NCBI GenBank assembly: GCA_021202075.1
Contig: JAJQDT010000111.1
Span: 1 to 34,235, forward strand
DNA length: 34,235 bases
Source: Lachnospiraceae bacterium
GTDB taxonomy: Bacteria > Bacillota > Clostridia > Lachnospirales > Lachnospiraceae
Direction: 5' to 3'
This document shows, one piece after another, positions 19,424-27,823 of this stretch. Each line of letters starts with the position of its first letter. Position 1 is the first letter of the stretch. Below the pieces are notes generated by a model. That model made no database searches, was not told where the DNA came from, and was given only the letters and a program-made list of their open reading frames with translations. A program made the translations under genes and the position numbers.

Positions 19424-20770
19424 ATGGATTCCGTACGCGTATCGGCGAAGACCGTACAGGATGCTGTGCTTGAGGCAGCTATTGAGCTCGGCACAAGCAG
19501 CGATAATATTGAGTATACAGTCATCGATGAGGGTTCCAAAGGATTTTTCGGCATTGGCGGCAGGAAAGCGACCATTGAGGCGAAAAAGAAAGTCACGGAT
19601 GAGGATCTGATGAAGGAAATATTTGATGAGAAGCCTTCCAGACCGAAAAAGGAACCGAAAAAGGACTACAAAAAAGAGAATAAACAGGATTATAAGCAGG
19701 AGAAAAAAGAAGGAAAATCGCAGAATAAAGAAATCAAAAAAGATTCAAAGAAAGAGTTTAAAAAAGAATTAAATAAAGAAACGGAGAGAGCTTCTGATTT
19801 CAAAAAAGAGGCAAAGAAAGAAACGGAAAATGTTTCTGATTTGAAAAAGGAAGCAAAGAAAGAGCAGAAGAAGCCTTATGTAAAAGAATCGGCTAGAAAT
19901 GAATCGGTTCAGAGGGATTCCGGCCAGAAGAATTCCGGCCAAAAGGATTCCGGTCAAAAAGAATCCGGAAGAAAGGAATCCAGACAGAGGGATTTTAATC
20001 AGAAAAAGGAATCCGGCCAGAACGAATCCTTTAAGAAAGAGGCTGCAAATATGGAAGCTGAGTATACTGCTGCTGTTGCGGCACAGGAATCTGCGGATGA
20101 AGAAGGCCTGAAGATTCCAAGAGTACCGGCAGATCCGGAGGAAGCAAAGAAGCGAGCAAAGGATTTTATTACTGACATCCTAAAAGCGATGGGGATGGAT
20201 GTGGAGATTCAGACGGAATTCGAGGACGGCAGCCTGAATGTCAACATCGAAGGCGATGATATGGGAATCATGATTGGGAAGAGAGGGCAGACGCTTGATT
20301 CGCTGCAGTATCTGACCAGTCTGGTGGTAAATAAGGGAAAAGCTTCCTATGTCAGAGTAAAGCTTGATACGGAGGATTACCGGAACCGCCGCAAAGCAAC
20401 ACTGGAGAATCTGGCCAGGAACATTGCCTCAAAGGTGAAAAAGACCAGACGCCCGGTATTCCTGGAGCCGATGAATCCGTATGAGAGAAGAATCATTCAC
20501 TCCGCTCTGCAGAATGACCCGTATGTGACGACGCATAGCGAAGGGGATGAGCCGTACCGCAAGGTTGTTGTTACATTGAAGAGAGACCGGGATTATGACA
20601 GGAATGACAGAAGGGGCGACGGTTATTCCAGATATCGGAACAATTACAATCGCCGCAGCCGCTACAGCCGGGAATCCTTTGAACTTGAAAATGAAAATGT
20701 CAATGAAAAGGTCCATGATTCAGCCGAGTCCGTGCAGACAACAGAACCATCAGGACAGGAAGAAGAATAA
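19424..20770 (+). CDS. khpB: RNA-binding protein Jag/KhpB with an expanded linker
   Basis: RNA-binding regulator linked to cell division and envelope genes in Firmicutes; 448 residues, about twice the roughly 210 usual in Bacillus. A Jag N-terminal domain (1-52, with GSKGFFGIGGRKA) is followed by a K/E/S/Q-rich linker of about 170 residues. A KH domain follows (about 238-310, with MIGKRGQTLDSLQYL), then an R3H domain (about 330-395, NPYERRIIHSAL) and a disordered tail. The linker contains two 14-residue repeats (ETERASDFKKEAKK and ETENVSDLKKEAKK) and seven 5-residue repeats. Both RNA-binding domains are intact. It lies 11 bases after yidC with GGGGGTG before the ATG. Confidence 0.95.
   Translation: MDSVRVSAKTVQDAVLEAAIELGTSSDNIEYTVIDEGSKGFFGIGGRKATIEAKKKVTDEDLMKEIFDEKPSRPKKEPKKDYKKENKQDYKQEKKEGKSQNKEIKKDSKKEFKKELNKETERASDFKKEAKKETENVSDLKKEAKKEQKKPYVKESARNESVQRDSGQKNSGQKDSGQKESGRKESRQRDFNQKKESGQNESFKKEAANMEAEYTAAVAAQESADEEGLKIPRVPADPEEAKKRAKDFITDILKAMGMDVEIQTEFEDGSLNVNIEGDDMGIMIGKRGQTLDSLQYLTSLVVNKGKASYVRVKLDTEDYRNRRKATLENLARNIASKVKKTRRPVFLEPMNPYERRIIHSALQNDPYVTTHSEGDEPYRKVVVTLKRDRDYDRNDRRGDGYSRYRNNYNRRSRYSRESFELENENVNEKVHDSAESVQTTEPSGQEEE
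19901..20005 (+). repeat. In-frame 15-bp tandem repeat in jag
   Basis: Seven consecutive 15-bp units, each starting on a codon boundary, encode ESVQR DSGQK NSGQK DSGQK ESGRK ESRQR DFNQK. Units 2 to 4 are nearly identical. The reading frame is preserved throughout. Confidence 0.9.
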
Positions 20771-20818
20771 GTTATTTTGTGACAGTTTCTAAAATCAAAT
20801 AAGCGATTAAAAAAACGG

Positions 20819-20849
20819 ATGGGAAAGATATGTCAGGTATCTTTCCCAT
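20819..20849 (+). promoter_or_regulatory. Strong hairpin in the jag-mnmE gap
   Basis: Perfect 12-bp stem ATGGGAAAGATA/TATCTTTCCCAT (20819-20830 with 20838-20849, loop TGTCAGG). It lies between the jag stop and the mnmE ribosome site. No T-run follows, so it is more likely an mRNA processing or stability element than a terminator. Confidence 0.55.
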
Positions 20850-20887
20850 TGGATTATGGATATGTATATCAGGAGGAGAAACCAGGA

Positions 20888-22288
20888 ATGGCCGTAGATT
20901 ATATGAATTCCGGAGATACCATAGCCGCGATTTCGACTGCGATTGGCGGTTCGGGGATTGGTATTGTGCGGGTCAGCGGTTCGGATGCGCTGCAGGTCGG
21001 AGACCGCGTATTTGTTTCTCCCGGAGGCAGAAAAAAGATTTCCGACCAGCCTTCGCATACCGTTCATTATGGTTATATTCAGGATGAAGGGCAGACGGTG
21101 GACGAGGTTCTGGTCACTTTGATGCGTTCCCCGCGCAGCTTTACGACAGAGGATACGATTGAGATTAACTGTCATGGCGGTGTTTATGCGACCCGGAGAG
21201 TACTGGAGACGGTAGTGCGCCACGGCGCCCGTCCGGCAGAGCCGGGGGAATTTACGAGACGCGCTTTTTTAAACGGAAGAATTGATCTTTCCCAGGCGGA
21301 GTCCGTTGCGGATGTGATTCACGCGAAAAATGAGTCAGCGCTGCAAAGCTCACTTGGTCAGCTTCGTGGCTCCTTGGGACGGAAGGTTCATGCGCTTCGG
21401 GAGCGGATTTTGTATCAGACTGCATACATTGAATCTGCGCTGGATGATCCGGAGCATTATAGTCTGGAAGGATATTCCGGAAAACTGCGCACAGAGACGG
21501 AAGATATCCGGAATCAGGTACATCGGCTGATTTTATCGGCTGATAATGGAAGAGTCATGACTGAGGGAGTACAGACGGTGATTCTCGGAAAACCGAATGC
21601 CGGAAAATCCTCTCTTCTCAATGTTCTGACCGGCGAGGAGCGTGCGATTGTGACAGATATTGCGGGCACAACGCGTGATACACTGGAGGAGACGGTAACG
21701 CTGGGCGGTATTACTTTGAATGTCATTGATACCGCAGGTATTCGGGATACGGATGACAGGATTGAGCAGATTGGTGTTGACAGGGCAAAAGAAAAAGCAG
21801 AATCTGCCGATTTAATTCTTTATTTAGTTGACTCTTCAACTAAAATTGATGATAATGATAAGCGGATTTTGCGGATCCTGGATGGAAAAAAATCAATCGT
21901 TCTTTTAAATAAATCGGATTTGGAGCCGGTGACCAGCCCCGAAGAGGTGCGTGCTCTCATTGAGTATCGTTTTCCGGTAATCGAAATTTCCGCCAAAGAA
22001 GAGACAGGCATCGATTTGCTCGAGACGACGCTAAAAGAGATGTTTTATAATGGAGAGATTTCATTTGATGATGACGTGATCATCACCAGTGCCAGACAAA
22101 AAGCGGAGCTGATTCAGGCTGAGGACAGTTTAAATAAAGTCCTGCAGAATATTGATATGGGATTACCGGAGGATTTCTTTACGGTTGATCTGATGGACGC
22201 ATATACCGCACTTGGAAGAATCATCGGCAGGGATGTCGGCGAGGATCTGGTGGATGAGATATTTGAACAGTTTTGTATGGGTAAGTAG
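20888..22288 (+). CDS. mnmE: tRNA uridine-34 modification GTPase MnmE
   Basis: With MnmG it installs the carboxymethylaminomethyl group on U34 of certain tRNAs; 466 residues. The N-terminal folate-binding domain begins SGDTIAAISTAIGGSGIGIVRVSG. The GTPase domain shows G1 GKPNAGKSS (234-242), G3 DTAG (281-284) and G4 NKSD (341-344). The catalytic C-terminal cysteine is in FCMGK (462-466). The ATG at 20888 has AGGAGGAG upstream; an in-frame ATG at 20819 lies inside the preceding hairpin and has no ribosome site. Confidence 0.97.
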   Translation: MAVDYMNSGDTIAAISTAIGGSGIGIVRVSGSDALQVGDRVFVSPGGRKKISDQPSHTVHYGYIQDEGQTVDEVLVTLMRSPRSFTTEDTIEINCHGGVYATRRVLETVVRHGARPAEPGEFTRRAFLNGRIDLSQAESVADVIHAKNESALQSSLGQLRGSLGRKVHALRERILYQTAYIESALDDPEHYSLEGYSGKLRTETEDIRNQVHRLILSADNGRVMTEGVQTVILGKPNAGKSSLLNVLTGEERAIVTDIAGTTRDTLEETVTLGGITLNVIDTAGIRDTDDRIEQIGVDRAKEKAESADLILYLVDSSTKIDDNDKRILRILDGKKSIVLLNKSDLEPVTSPEEVRALIEYRFPVIEISAKEETGIDLLETTLKEMFYNGEISFDDDVIITSARQKAELIQAEDSLNKVLQNIDMGLPEDFFTVDLMDAYTALGRIIGRDVGEDLVDEIFEQFCMGK

Positions 22289-22293
22289 TGGGT

Positions 22294-22349
22294 AGTGAAT
22301 AGTAATTAGTAATTAGTGATTAGTGATTAGTGATTAGTGACTGGTGGTT
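22294..22349. repeat. 7-bp tandem repeat after mnmE
   Basis: Eight consecutive 7-bp units of AGTGATT type begin six bases after the mnmE stop; the array decays on both sides. It is noncoding and within the 229-bp gap before mnmG. Confidence 0.9.
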
Positions 22350-22477
22350 GAGGGCTATTGATTAGGGATTCGTCGGTATTGGTTGAATACTTATGTTTAT
22401 TTGATAATGTAAATTATTGGTTTTTATAATGTATAAATAATGTAAGATGTATAATTTTTAGTCGTTTTGTGATGATT

Positions 22478-22486
22478 TGGTATAAT
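22478..22486 (+). promoter_or_regulatory. Candidate mnmG promoter (extended -10)
   Basis: TGGTATAAT, an extended -10 with consensus TATAAT at 22481-22486, lies 32 bases before the mnmG start. No good -35 is seen, which is common with an extended -10. It suggests mnmG has its own promoter. Confidence 0.5.
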
Positions 22487-22517
22487 ATTTTTTTATATAA
22501 GTGGAAGGTTCTGTACT

Positions 22518-24389
22518 ATGAGTTTGGTTGAGGAGTATGCGGATGTCGTTGTGGTTGGCGCCGGTCATGCGGGCTGTGAGGCTGCGCTTGCCTGTGCGCG
22601 CATGGGGATGCAGACAGTTATTTTCACGGTTAGCGTTGACAGCATCGCCCTGATGCCGTGCAATCCGAATATTGGCGGCAGCTCGAAAGGACATCTGGTT
22701 CGTGAAGTGGATGCGCTCGGCGGAGAAATGGGAAAGAATATTGACAAGACCTTTATTCAGTCTAAAATGCTGAATCGCTCGAAAGGACCGGCGGTTCATT
22801 CTCTGCGCGCCCAGGCGGATAAATCCGATTATACCAGGAGCATGCGCCAGGTGCTCGAACAGACGGAAAATCTGCGTATCAAACAGCTCGAGGTGACCGA
22901 TCTTCTGGTTGAGGAGGGAAAGCTGGTCGGTGTAAAGACGTATTCCGGCTCTGTTTTTCATTGTAAGGCTGCGATTCTCTGTGCAGGTACTTATTCGAAA
23001 GCCCGCTGTATTTATGGGGATGTCAGTATGTATACGGGTCCGAATGGTCTGGCGGCGGCCAATCATCTCACGGATTCCATGCGCTCTCTTGGGATTGAAC
23101 TGCGCCGGTTTAAGACCGGAACGCCCGCCCGCATTGCCGGTCCTTCGATTGACTATTCTAAAATGGAGGAGCAGAAAGGCGACGAGCGGATTGTACCTTT
23201 TTCCTTTACGACAGATCCGGATAGCATTCAGAAAGAGCAGGTATCCTGCTGGCTGACCTATACAAATGAAACAACCCATGAAATCATCCGTAAAAATATT
23301 GACCGTTCCCCGCTTTTTTCCGGAAAAATCGAGGGTACCGGTCCCAGATATTGTCCGTCAATCGAAGATAAGGTAATCAAATTTGCCGACAAAGACCGCC
23401 ACCAGGTATTTATTGAGCCAGAAGGAATCCATACAAATGAAATGTATATTTCAGGTATGTCGAGTTCTCTCCCGGAGGATGTGCAGATAGCCATGTATCG
23501 GTCTGTCCCTGGGCTCGAGCATGCGGAACTTGTCAAAAATGCCTATGCGATTGAGTACGATTGCATCGATGCCCGCCAGCTGAAGTTGTCTCTGGAATTT
23601 AAAAATATCCGCGGGCTGTATTCCGCCGGTCAGTTTAATGGAAGCTCTGGTTATGAAGAGGCAGCTGCTCAGGGACTGATTGCCGGAATCAATGCAGCCC
23701 GTCAGATTCAGGGAAAGGAGCCTCTGATTCTGGATCGCTCGGAAGCCTATATCGGAGTTCTGATTGACGACCTTGTGACGAAGGAAAATTTCGAACCATA
23801 TCGAATGATGACCTCACGTGCGGAGTATCGTTTACTGTTAAGACAGGATAATGCCGATCTTCGCCTGACTGAAAAAGGGTATGAGATCGGCCTGATTGAT
23901 GAGGAGCGGTATCAGAAGCTTCTGATAAAAAAGAAACAGATTCAGGAGGAAACGGAACGAATTGAGCATACCTTCGTCCCGGATTCCGCAGTTGTGCAGT
24001 CATTTTTAAGCAGACATGGCAGTACGGAGCTGAAATCTTCTGTGTCGTTAGGCGAATTGATCCGCCGTCCGGAGCTTTCCTATGAGACTCTTGCCGAAAT
24101 TGATCCGGGTCGTCCGAATCTTTCCGCGGATGTACAGGATCAGGTTAATATTTCTATAAAATATAAGGGTTATCTGGATCGGCAGATGAAACAGGTAGAG
24201 CAGTTTAAAAAGCTCGAGAAAAAGAAGATACCGGCTTCTTTTGATTATAATCAGATTTCCGGTCTCCGCCTGGAGGCACAGCAAAAGCTTTCGAAGTTCC
24301 GCCCGGCTTCCATCGGGCAGGCGTCCCGGATCGCGGGTGTATCACCGGCGGATATCTCGGTTCTGCTGGTGCATTTAAAAAATCAGTGA
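22518..24389 (+). CDS. mnmG: tRNA uridine-34 modification enzyme MnmG
   Basis: FAD-dependent partner of MnmE; 623 residues, normal length. The FAD-binding motif is [16 protein letters not shown] (about 9-24), followed by [26 protein letters not shown] and a second conserved block with GTPARI. The C-terminal helical domain that binds MnmE includes [22 protein letters not shown] precedes the ATG. It lies 229 bases after mnmE, separated by tandem repeats. Confidence 0.97.
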   Translation: MSLVEEYADVVVVGAGHAGCEAALACARMGMQTVIFTVSVDSIALMPCNPNIGGSSKGHLVREVDALGGEMGKNIDKTFIQSKMLNRSKGPAVHSLRAQADKSDYTRSMRQVLEQTENLRIKQLEVTDLLVEEGKLVGVKTYSGSVFHCKAAILCAGTYSKARCIYGDVSMYTGPNGLAAANHLTDSMRSLGIELRRFKTGTPARIAGPSIDYSKMEEQKGDERIVPFSFTTDPDSIQKEQVSCWLTYTNETTHEIIRKNIDRSPLFSGKIEGTGPRYCPSIEDKVIKFADKDRHQVFIEPEGIHTNEMYISGMSSSLPEDVQIAMYRSVPGLEHAELVKNAYAIEYDCIDARQLKLSLEFKNIRGLYSAGQFNGSSGYEEAAAQGLIAGINAARQIQGKEPLILDRSEAYIGVLIDDLVTKENFEPYRMMTSRAEYRLLLRQDNADLRLTEKGYEIGLIDEERYQKLLIKKKQIQEETERIEHTFVPDSAVVQSFLSRHGSTELKSSVSLGELIRRPELSYETLAEIDPGRPNLSADVQDQVNISIKYKGYLDRQMKQVEQFKKLEKKKIPASFDYNQISGLRLEAQQKLSKFRPASIGQASRIAGVSPADISVLLVHLKNQ

Positions 24390-24510
24390 ACAATTTAAAT
24401 TTCCATTTCATAAATTATTTTACTACGATGATTTTCGTTTACGAAGATTTTCTTTTTACGAAGATTTCTTTTATGAAGGTATACTTTTACTTATGTTTAT
24501 CTAAATTTAA

Positions 24511-24555
24511 GAAAAGTTATCCACAATTTTGGGGATGAATTGTGGATAACTTTTC
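24511..24555. repeat. 18-bp palindrome with two perfect DnaA boxes
   Basis: The arms 24511-24528 and 24538-24555 are perfect inverted copies with a 9-base spacer. Each holds a consensus DnaA box: TTATCCACA (24517-24525) and TGTGGATAA (24541-24549), facing each other. It lies about 120 bases past the mnmG stop and seven bases before the rsmG ribosome site. As RNA it would form an 18-bp hairpin. The rest of the gap is AT-rich with several TACGAAGATTT copies. Confidence 0.92.
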
Positions 24556-24574
24556 TTACGAGGAGGTAGTTTTG

Positions 24575-25555
24575 TTGAATCAGTATGTTTTTTCGAATCC
24601 GGTTGGATCGGATTCTCATGCGTTTATCGTGAATTCTTTTCAAAAAATCAGGATTTCTTTGTCATCGACACAGGTTTCTCAATTTTTGATTTATTATGAT
24701 CTGCTTGTTGAGAAGAATAAGGTCATGAATCTGACGACAATCACCTCCTTCGAGGAAGTTGTGCAAAAACACTTCATTGACAGTGTACTTCTGGTGGAGA
24801 AGGGGGAACTTTCCGGTTTATTTTCCAGGTGTCGTTCTGATTTTTATGGGAATTCTGCATCTTCGGAATGTTCTGGTTTTTGTAAAAGTTCTGTTTCCCG
24901 TGAAAGTTCTGTTTCCCGTGAAAGTTCTGTTTTTCAGGAAGGCTCTGCATCTAAGGAATATTCTGATTTTCGTGAATGCTCTGATGATCTGGGAGATTTT
25001 GATTCGTCGGAGTTTTATGATTCTCATAAAGTATCAGTTTCCCGGGGTGTTTCTCTAATTGATGTAGGGAGCGGCGCCGGTTTTCCGGGCATTCCCCTGA
25101 AAATTATTTTTCCTGATTTACAGGTTGTACTTTTGGATTCGCTGAATAAGCGGGTTCGTTTTCTAAATGAGGTGATCGAAACACTGGAGCTGGATGGAAT
25201 TTCGGCTGTTCACGCGCGCGCGGAGGATGCCGCTCATAATCCGATTTATCGTCAATCCTTTGATCTTTGTGTTTCGCGCGCTGTCGCGAATCTCTCTTCG
25301 CTTGCGGAATACTGTCTTCCTTTTGTAAAATGCGGAGGGATGTTTATTTCCTATAAGTCCGCAGATGTTGAAGTAGAGGTTCATCAGGCAAGAAAAGCAT
25401 GCTATCTGCTTGGCGGGGAGTTGTCCGGCGTCGAAACAATCTCGATTCCTGAGACGGAAATTGTCCGTTCCTTTGTGATTATAAAAAAAATAAGAAACTC
25501 CTCGACGGAGTATCCGCGAAAAGCAGGTATTCCATCGAAAAAGCCTCTTCATTAA
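24575..25555 (+). CDS. rsmG: 16S rRNA methyltransferase RsmG with a repeat insertion
   Basis: Methylates G527 (E. coli numbering) of 16S rRNA using SAM; 326 residues from this start, against about 240 in Bacillus. The helical N-terminal part includes NKVMNLTTITSFEEVVQKHFIDS. The SAM motif is LIDVGSGAGFPGIPLKI, and ISAVHARAEDAAH and DLCVSRAVANLSSLAEYCLP follow, all as in the family. About 75 serine-rich residues are inserted between HFIDSVLLVEKGELSG and the SAM motif. The start is taken as TTG at 24575, eight bases after GAGGAGG (24560-24566). A GTG at 24542 is in frame but lies inside the palindrome and before the ribosome site. Confidence 0.93.
   Translation: MNQYVFSNPVGSDSHAFIVNSFQKIRISLSSTQVSQFLIYYDLLVEKNKVMNLTTITSFEEVVQKHFIDSVLLVEKGELSGLFSRCRSDFYGNSASSECSGFCKSSVSRESSVSRESSVFQEGSASKEYSDFRECSDDLGDFDSSEFYDSHKVSVSRGVSLIDVGSGAGFPGIPLKIIFPDLQVVLLDSLNKRVRFLNEVIETLELDGISAVHARAEDAAHNPIYRQSFDLCVSRAVANLSSLAEYCLPFVKCGGMFISYKSADVEVEVHQARKACYLLGGELSGVETISIPETEIVRSFVIIKKIRNSSTEYPRKAGIPSKKPLH
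24835..24996 (+). repeat. In-frame 18-bp tandem repeat in rsmG
   Basis: Nine consecutive 18-bp units encode the hexapeptides SDFYGN SASSEC SGFCKS SVSRES SVSRES SVFQEG SASKEY SDFREC SDDLGD. Two units are identical and the others diverged. The array makes up most of the insertion and keeps frame. Confidence 0.93.
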
Positions 25556-25630
25556 TTCTGTATCGTTGCATTGATTTTTTATTTCTATGGTACAAAAGTC
25601 CTGAATTTATGTCTTGTATTCTGATAGTAT

Positions 25631-25889
25631 AACTTATCGGAAGGAAAGCGCGCTTGCGGGCTTTCACCCGATAAGTTAACAACAGAATCTCCAGATTCTG
25701 GAGCATTATGAGAAGCGATTTTCTTCTCATAATATGACTTATCGGAAGGAGAGGGTGCTGAGCGCCAGTGGCGCTCGTTTAGCACCGACCGGAGCGGAAG
25801 CGGAGAGCTTGCGTACTCGGAACTGATAAGTCAACGACAGAATCGCCAGATTTTGGAGATTATGAGAAGCGGTTTTCTTCTCATAATAT
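25631..25889. repeat. Two tandem copies of a multi-hairpin module
   Basis: Copy 1 (25631-25735): outer stem AACTTATCGG/CCGATAAGTT (25631-25640 with 25668-25677) around an inner GAAAGC/GCTTTC stem, a CTCCAG/CTGGAG hairpin (25689-25703), then TTATGAGAAG/CTTCTCATAA (25706-25715 with 25723-25732). Copy 2 (25736-25889) repeats the order: GACTTATC/GATAAGTC outer stem (25736-25743 with 25825-25832), a larger inner stem with GAGCGCC/GGCGCTC (25760-25766 with 25770-25776), and the same last hairpin (25860-25869 with 25877-25886). The module lies in the 500-bp gap between the convergent rsmG and hydrolase genes; no gene is seen there. Confidence 0.85.
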
Positions 25890-26009
25890 CTGATATCAGG
25901 ACATCATTATTATTGAAATATATGTTGGAATGAATATACGTAGGTTTCTTGGTTTCATCTTTTCTGGTTTCCTTTTCCGCAGTTTTGATGTGCAACACAG
26001 CATATTGAG

Positions 26010-26056
26010 TTTGCCTATACCAAATATAGGCAAACTCCTCAGCTAACAATCAAGAT
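26010..26056. repeat. TTGCCTATA hairpin repeat, copy 1
   Basis: Perfect 10-bp stem TTTGCCTATA/TATAGGCAAA (26010-26019 with 26025-26034), followed by CAGCTAACAATCAAGAT. Three related copies lie at 33890-34036. It directly follows the hydrolase stop on the minus strand and could end that transcript, but there is no T-run. Confidence 0.75.
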
Positions 26057-26994
26057 TATTGTGTTTCTTCTTCGGTTATAATTTGGGCAATAATCTTGTC
26101 AGGCGCTTCCATATGGGGAAACTTTTTTGTTTCCGGAATTACCGTGACTGTTATCGTATCGTTTAATTCTTTATATCCATTCATGATTTCCTTTGCATAC
26201 GGTTCATGTTCTCCGATGATCAGTTCCAGCTGCGTATCGGTATTTTTTATAGCTGCTGTGAGATCTGCATTCAGGTAATTGCCATTCAGACTGGCAAACA
26301 GATATTTTCCGCTGCCTTTTCCATAGTGTGCCGCCAGATAGCTCGCCTTGGTTTCAGTTTCCCTCAGGTTAAACGGATTATAGAAGCATTTTTCTGAAAG
26401 ATAGTATTCCGTATTATTTTTATTCGTTGAAAAATAGTAATATGTTTTTCCAAAAATCGGAAGATTCATCAGACACATGATTACCTTAGAGCGATTGGTT
26501 GGTCCAATTTTCATGGTCGATAACGACGGCGGATTAATCATGATAATCCGTTGAAAAAGTGATTTATGCATGGAATTTGCCAGTACTGCAAATGACGCAG
26601 ATAATCCGGATGTTACCACAGTCGTTTTTTCTTTTATTATGCTTTTGGTGAAATCTGCAACCAATTGTACATAGAAGTAACTCGTATACGTAATCGCGGG
26701 TTTATCCGATCTGCCGCATCCCGGCAAATCGATTGCATATACGGTATGGTTTTCTGATAGTGCAGCTGTTATAGATTTCCATTCGTATTCTGATGAAAAT
26801 ACATTCAAATCATGTATTAGAAGCAGTGGACTTCCCTCTCCGGATACCTTATAGAAAACATCTCCCTGTTTCCAATGATAGATTTTGCCGCTTAATTTAG
26901 TAGCATTCGCTTCAATTGTTGAGTCTATATACCTGTTTACTCCATGGAGTGCGCCAATAATGGCTGCTGTGGTATGCATAGTAGATTTCTTCAT
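26056..26994 (-). CDS. Alpha/beta-fold hydrolase
   Basis: A 312-residue hydrolase of the alpha/beta fold; substrate unknown. The nucleophile elbow is SGLSASF with S132. The oxyanion region is LLLIHDLNVFSSEYEW, in which the usual HG is HD. YAIDLPGCGRSDKP (86-99) is typical of the family. The catalytic His is H294 in KKFPHMEAP. The acid position reads GEHEPYA (261-267), with glutamate where aspartate is common. The N-terminus has a weakly hydrophobic stretch but no clear signal peptide. AGGAG lies 12 bases before the ATG. It is the only gene here transcribed towards the origin, between rsmG and the partition locus, where Bacillus has noc. Confidence 0.85.
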   Translation of the reverse strand: MKKSTMHTTAAIIGALHGVNRYIDSTIEANATKLSGKIYHWKQGDVFYKVSGEGSPLLLIHDLNVFSSEYEWKSITAALSENHTVYAIDLPGCGRSDKPAITYTSYFYVQLVADFTKSIIKEKTTVVTSGLSASFAVLANSMHKSLFQRIIMINPPSLSTMKIGPTNRSKVIMCLMNLPIFGKTYYYFSTNKNNTEYYLSEKCFYNPFNLRETETKASYLAAHYGKGSGKYLFASLNGNYLNADLTAAIKNTDTQLELIIGEHEPYAKEIMNGYKELNDTITVTVIPETKKFPHMEAPDKIIAQIITEEETQ

Positions 26995-27219
26995 GAATTT
27001 GTTGTTCTCCTTTCTCTATTTTCGCATCAAGGACAATTAATTGTGTTATATCTTTTATCCTTTGTATTTCTATTGCTTTATACTTGTTCTATTCTTCATT
27101 TGCGTATTCTATGTTTACATTATACATCTTATTTATTCTATTGTCACCGCTAAATTTTGCTGTTTTCCGAAGTTAATTTATTTTTAATATTTATTATCCT
27201 TTACTTTTTTGTAAAACGA

Positions 27220-27291
27220 TTATTTAGGAACTTAAGAGCATTTTTTTGCGCAAATTGACAAAATTCTTGTTCCGGCCTGTATCGGGTTAGG
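27220..27291 (+). repeat. 72-bp inverted repeat, left copy
   Basis: Begins TTATTTAGG and ends TTAGG. Its reverse complement partner is 28793-28864, also 72 bp; about 55 of 72 aligned positions match with one small indel on each side. The rest of 26995-27754 is AT-rich, contains parS at 27539 and shows no gene. Confidence 0.8.
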
Positions 27292-27538
27292 CTCTTATAA
27301 ATAATTTTTAACTTAATATTGAGAAATTGATTTCTACTTATCCTGTTCTTGTTAGAATCTTAATTATAATCTCTTGTATAAAATAGCCGATTTTTTAAAT
27401 TTATATTTGATTTGGGTTATCATTGTCACGGAAATTTGTCTACCTGATTATATTTTATAATTTATCTTCTTTGTAATAAATATATTTGATTTTTGCCTTT
27501 GTGTTTTTGGATGTTTGACATGAATAATTTTCTGCGGA

Positions 27539-27554
27539 TGTTTCACGTGAAACA
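27539..27554. other. parS centromere site 1
   Basis: TGTTTCACGTGAAACA, an exact match to the 16-bp bacterial parS consensus bound by ParB, extended to an 18-bp palindrome by flanking A and T. It lies about 1.4 kb upstream of parA and about 10.6 kb from the dnaA-upstream origin region. Confidence 0.97.
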
Positions 27555-27823
27555 TAAATTTCTTCTTTTCTTTTCCTGAAATTTGATGTATCATCATTTA
27601 TGTAAATTATGTTCGTGTGAATCTATGAGAATAGGAATCTATGGGAAAAGAAATAAATCTATGAAATATTGCTCCTAATTAACTGTAGAGTTTAAATTAA
27701 ATTATCAATGTGCAAAGAAAATATTCCAGTTTGTAAAAAATAGAATTTATAATTGTGCGGATAAGTAAATATAAAATATATTGGTGCTGGTTTGTTCGAC
27801 AAATATATATGAATAGGGAAGTG

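Noticed and set aside
24542..24574. GTG at 24542 as the rsmG start
   Set aside because: It lies inside the DnaA-box palindrome and before the GAGGAGG ribosome site; TTG at 24575 has proper spacing.
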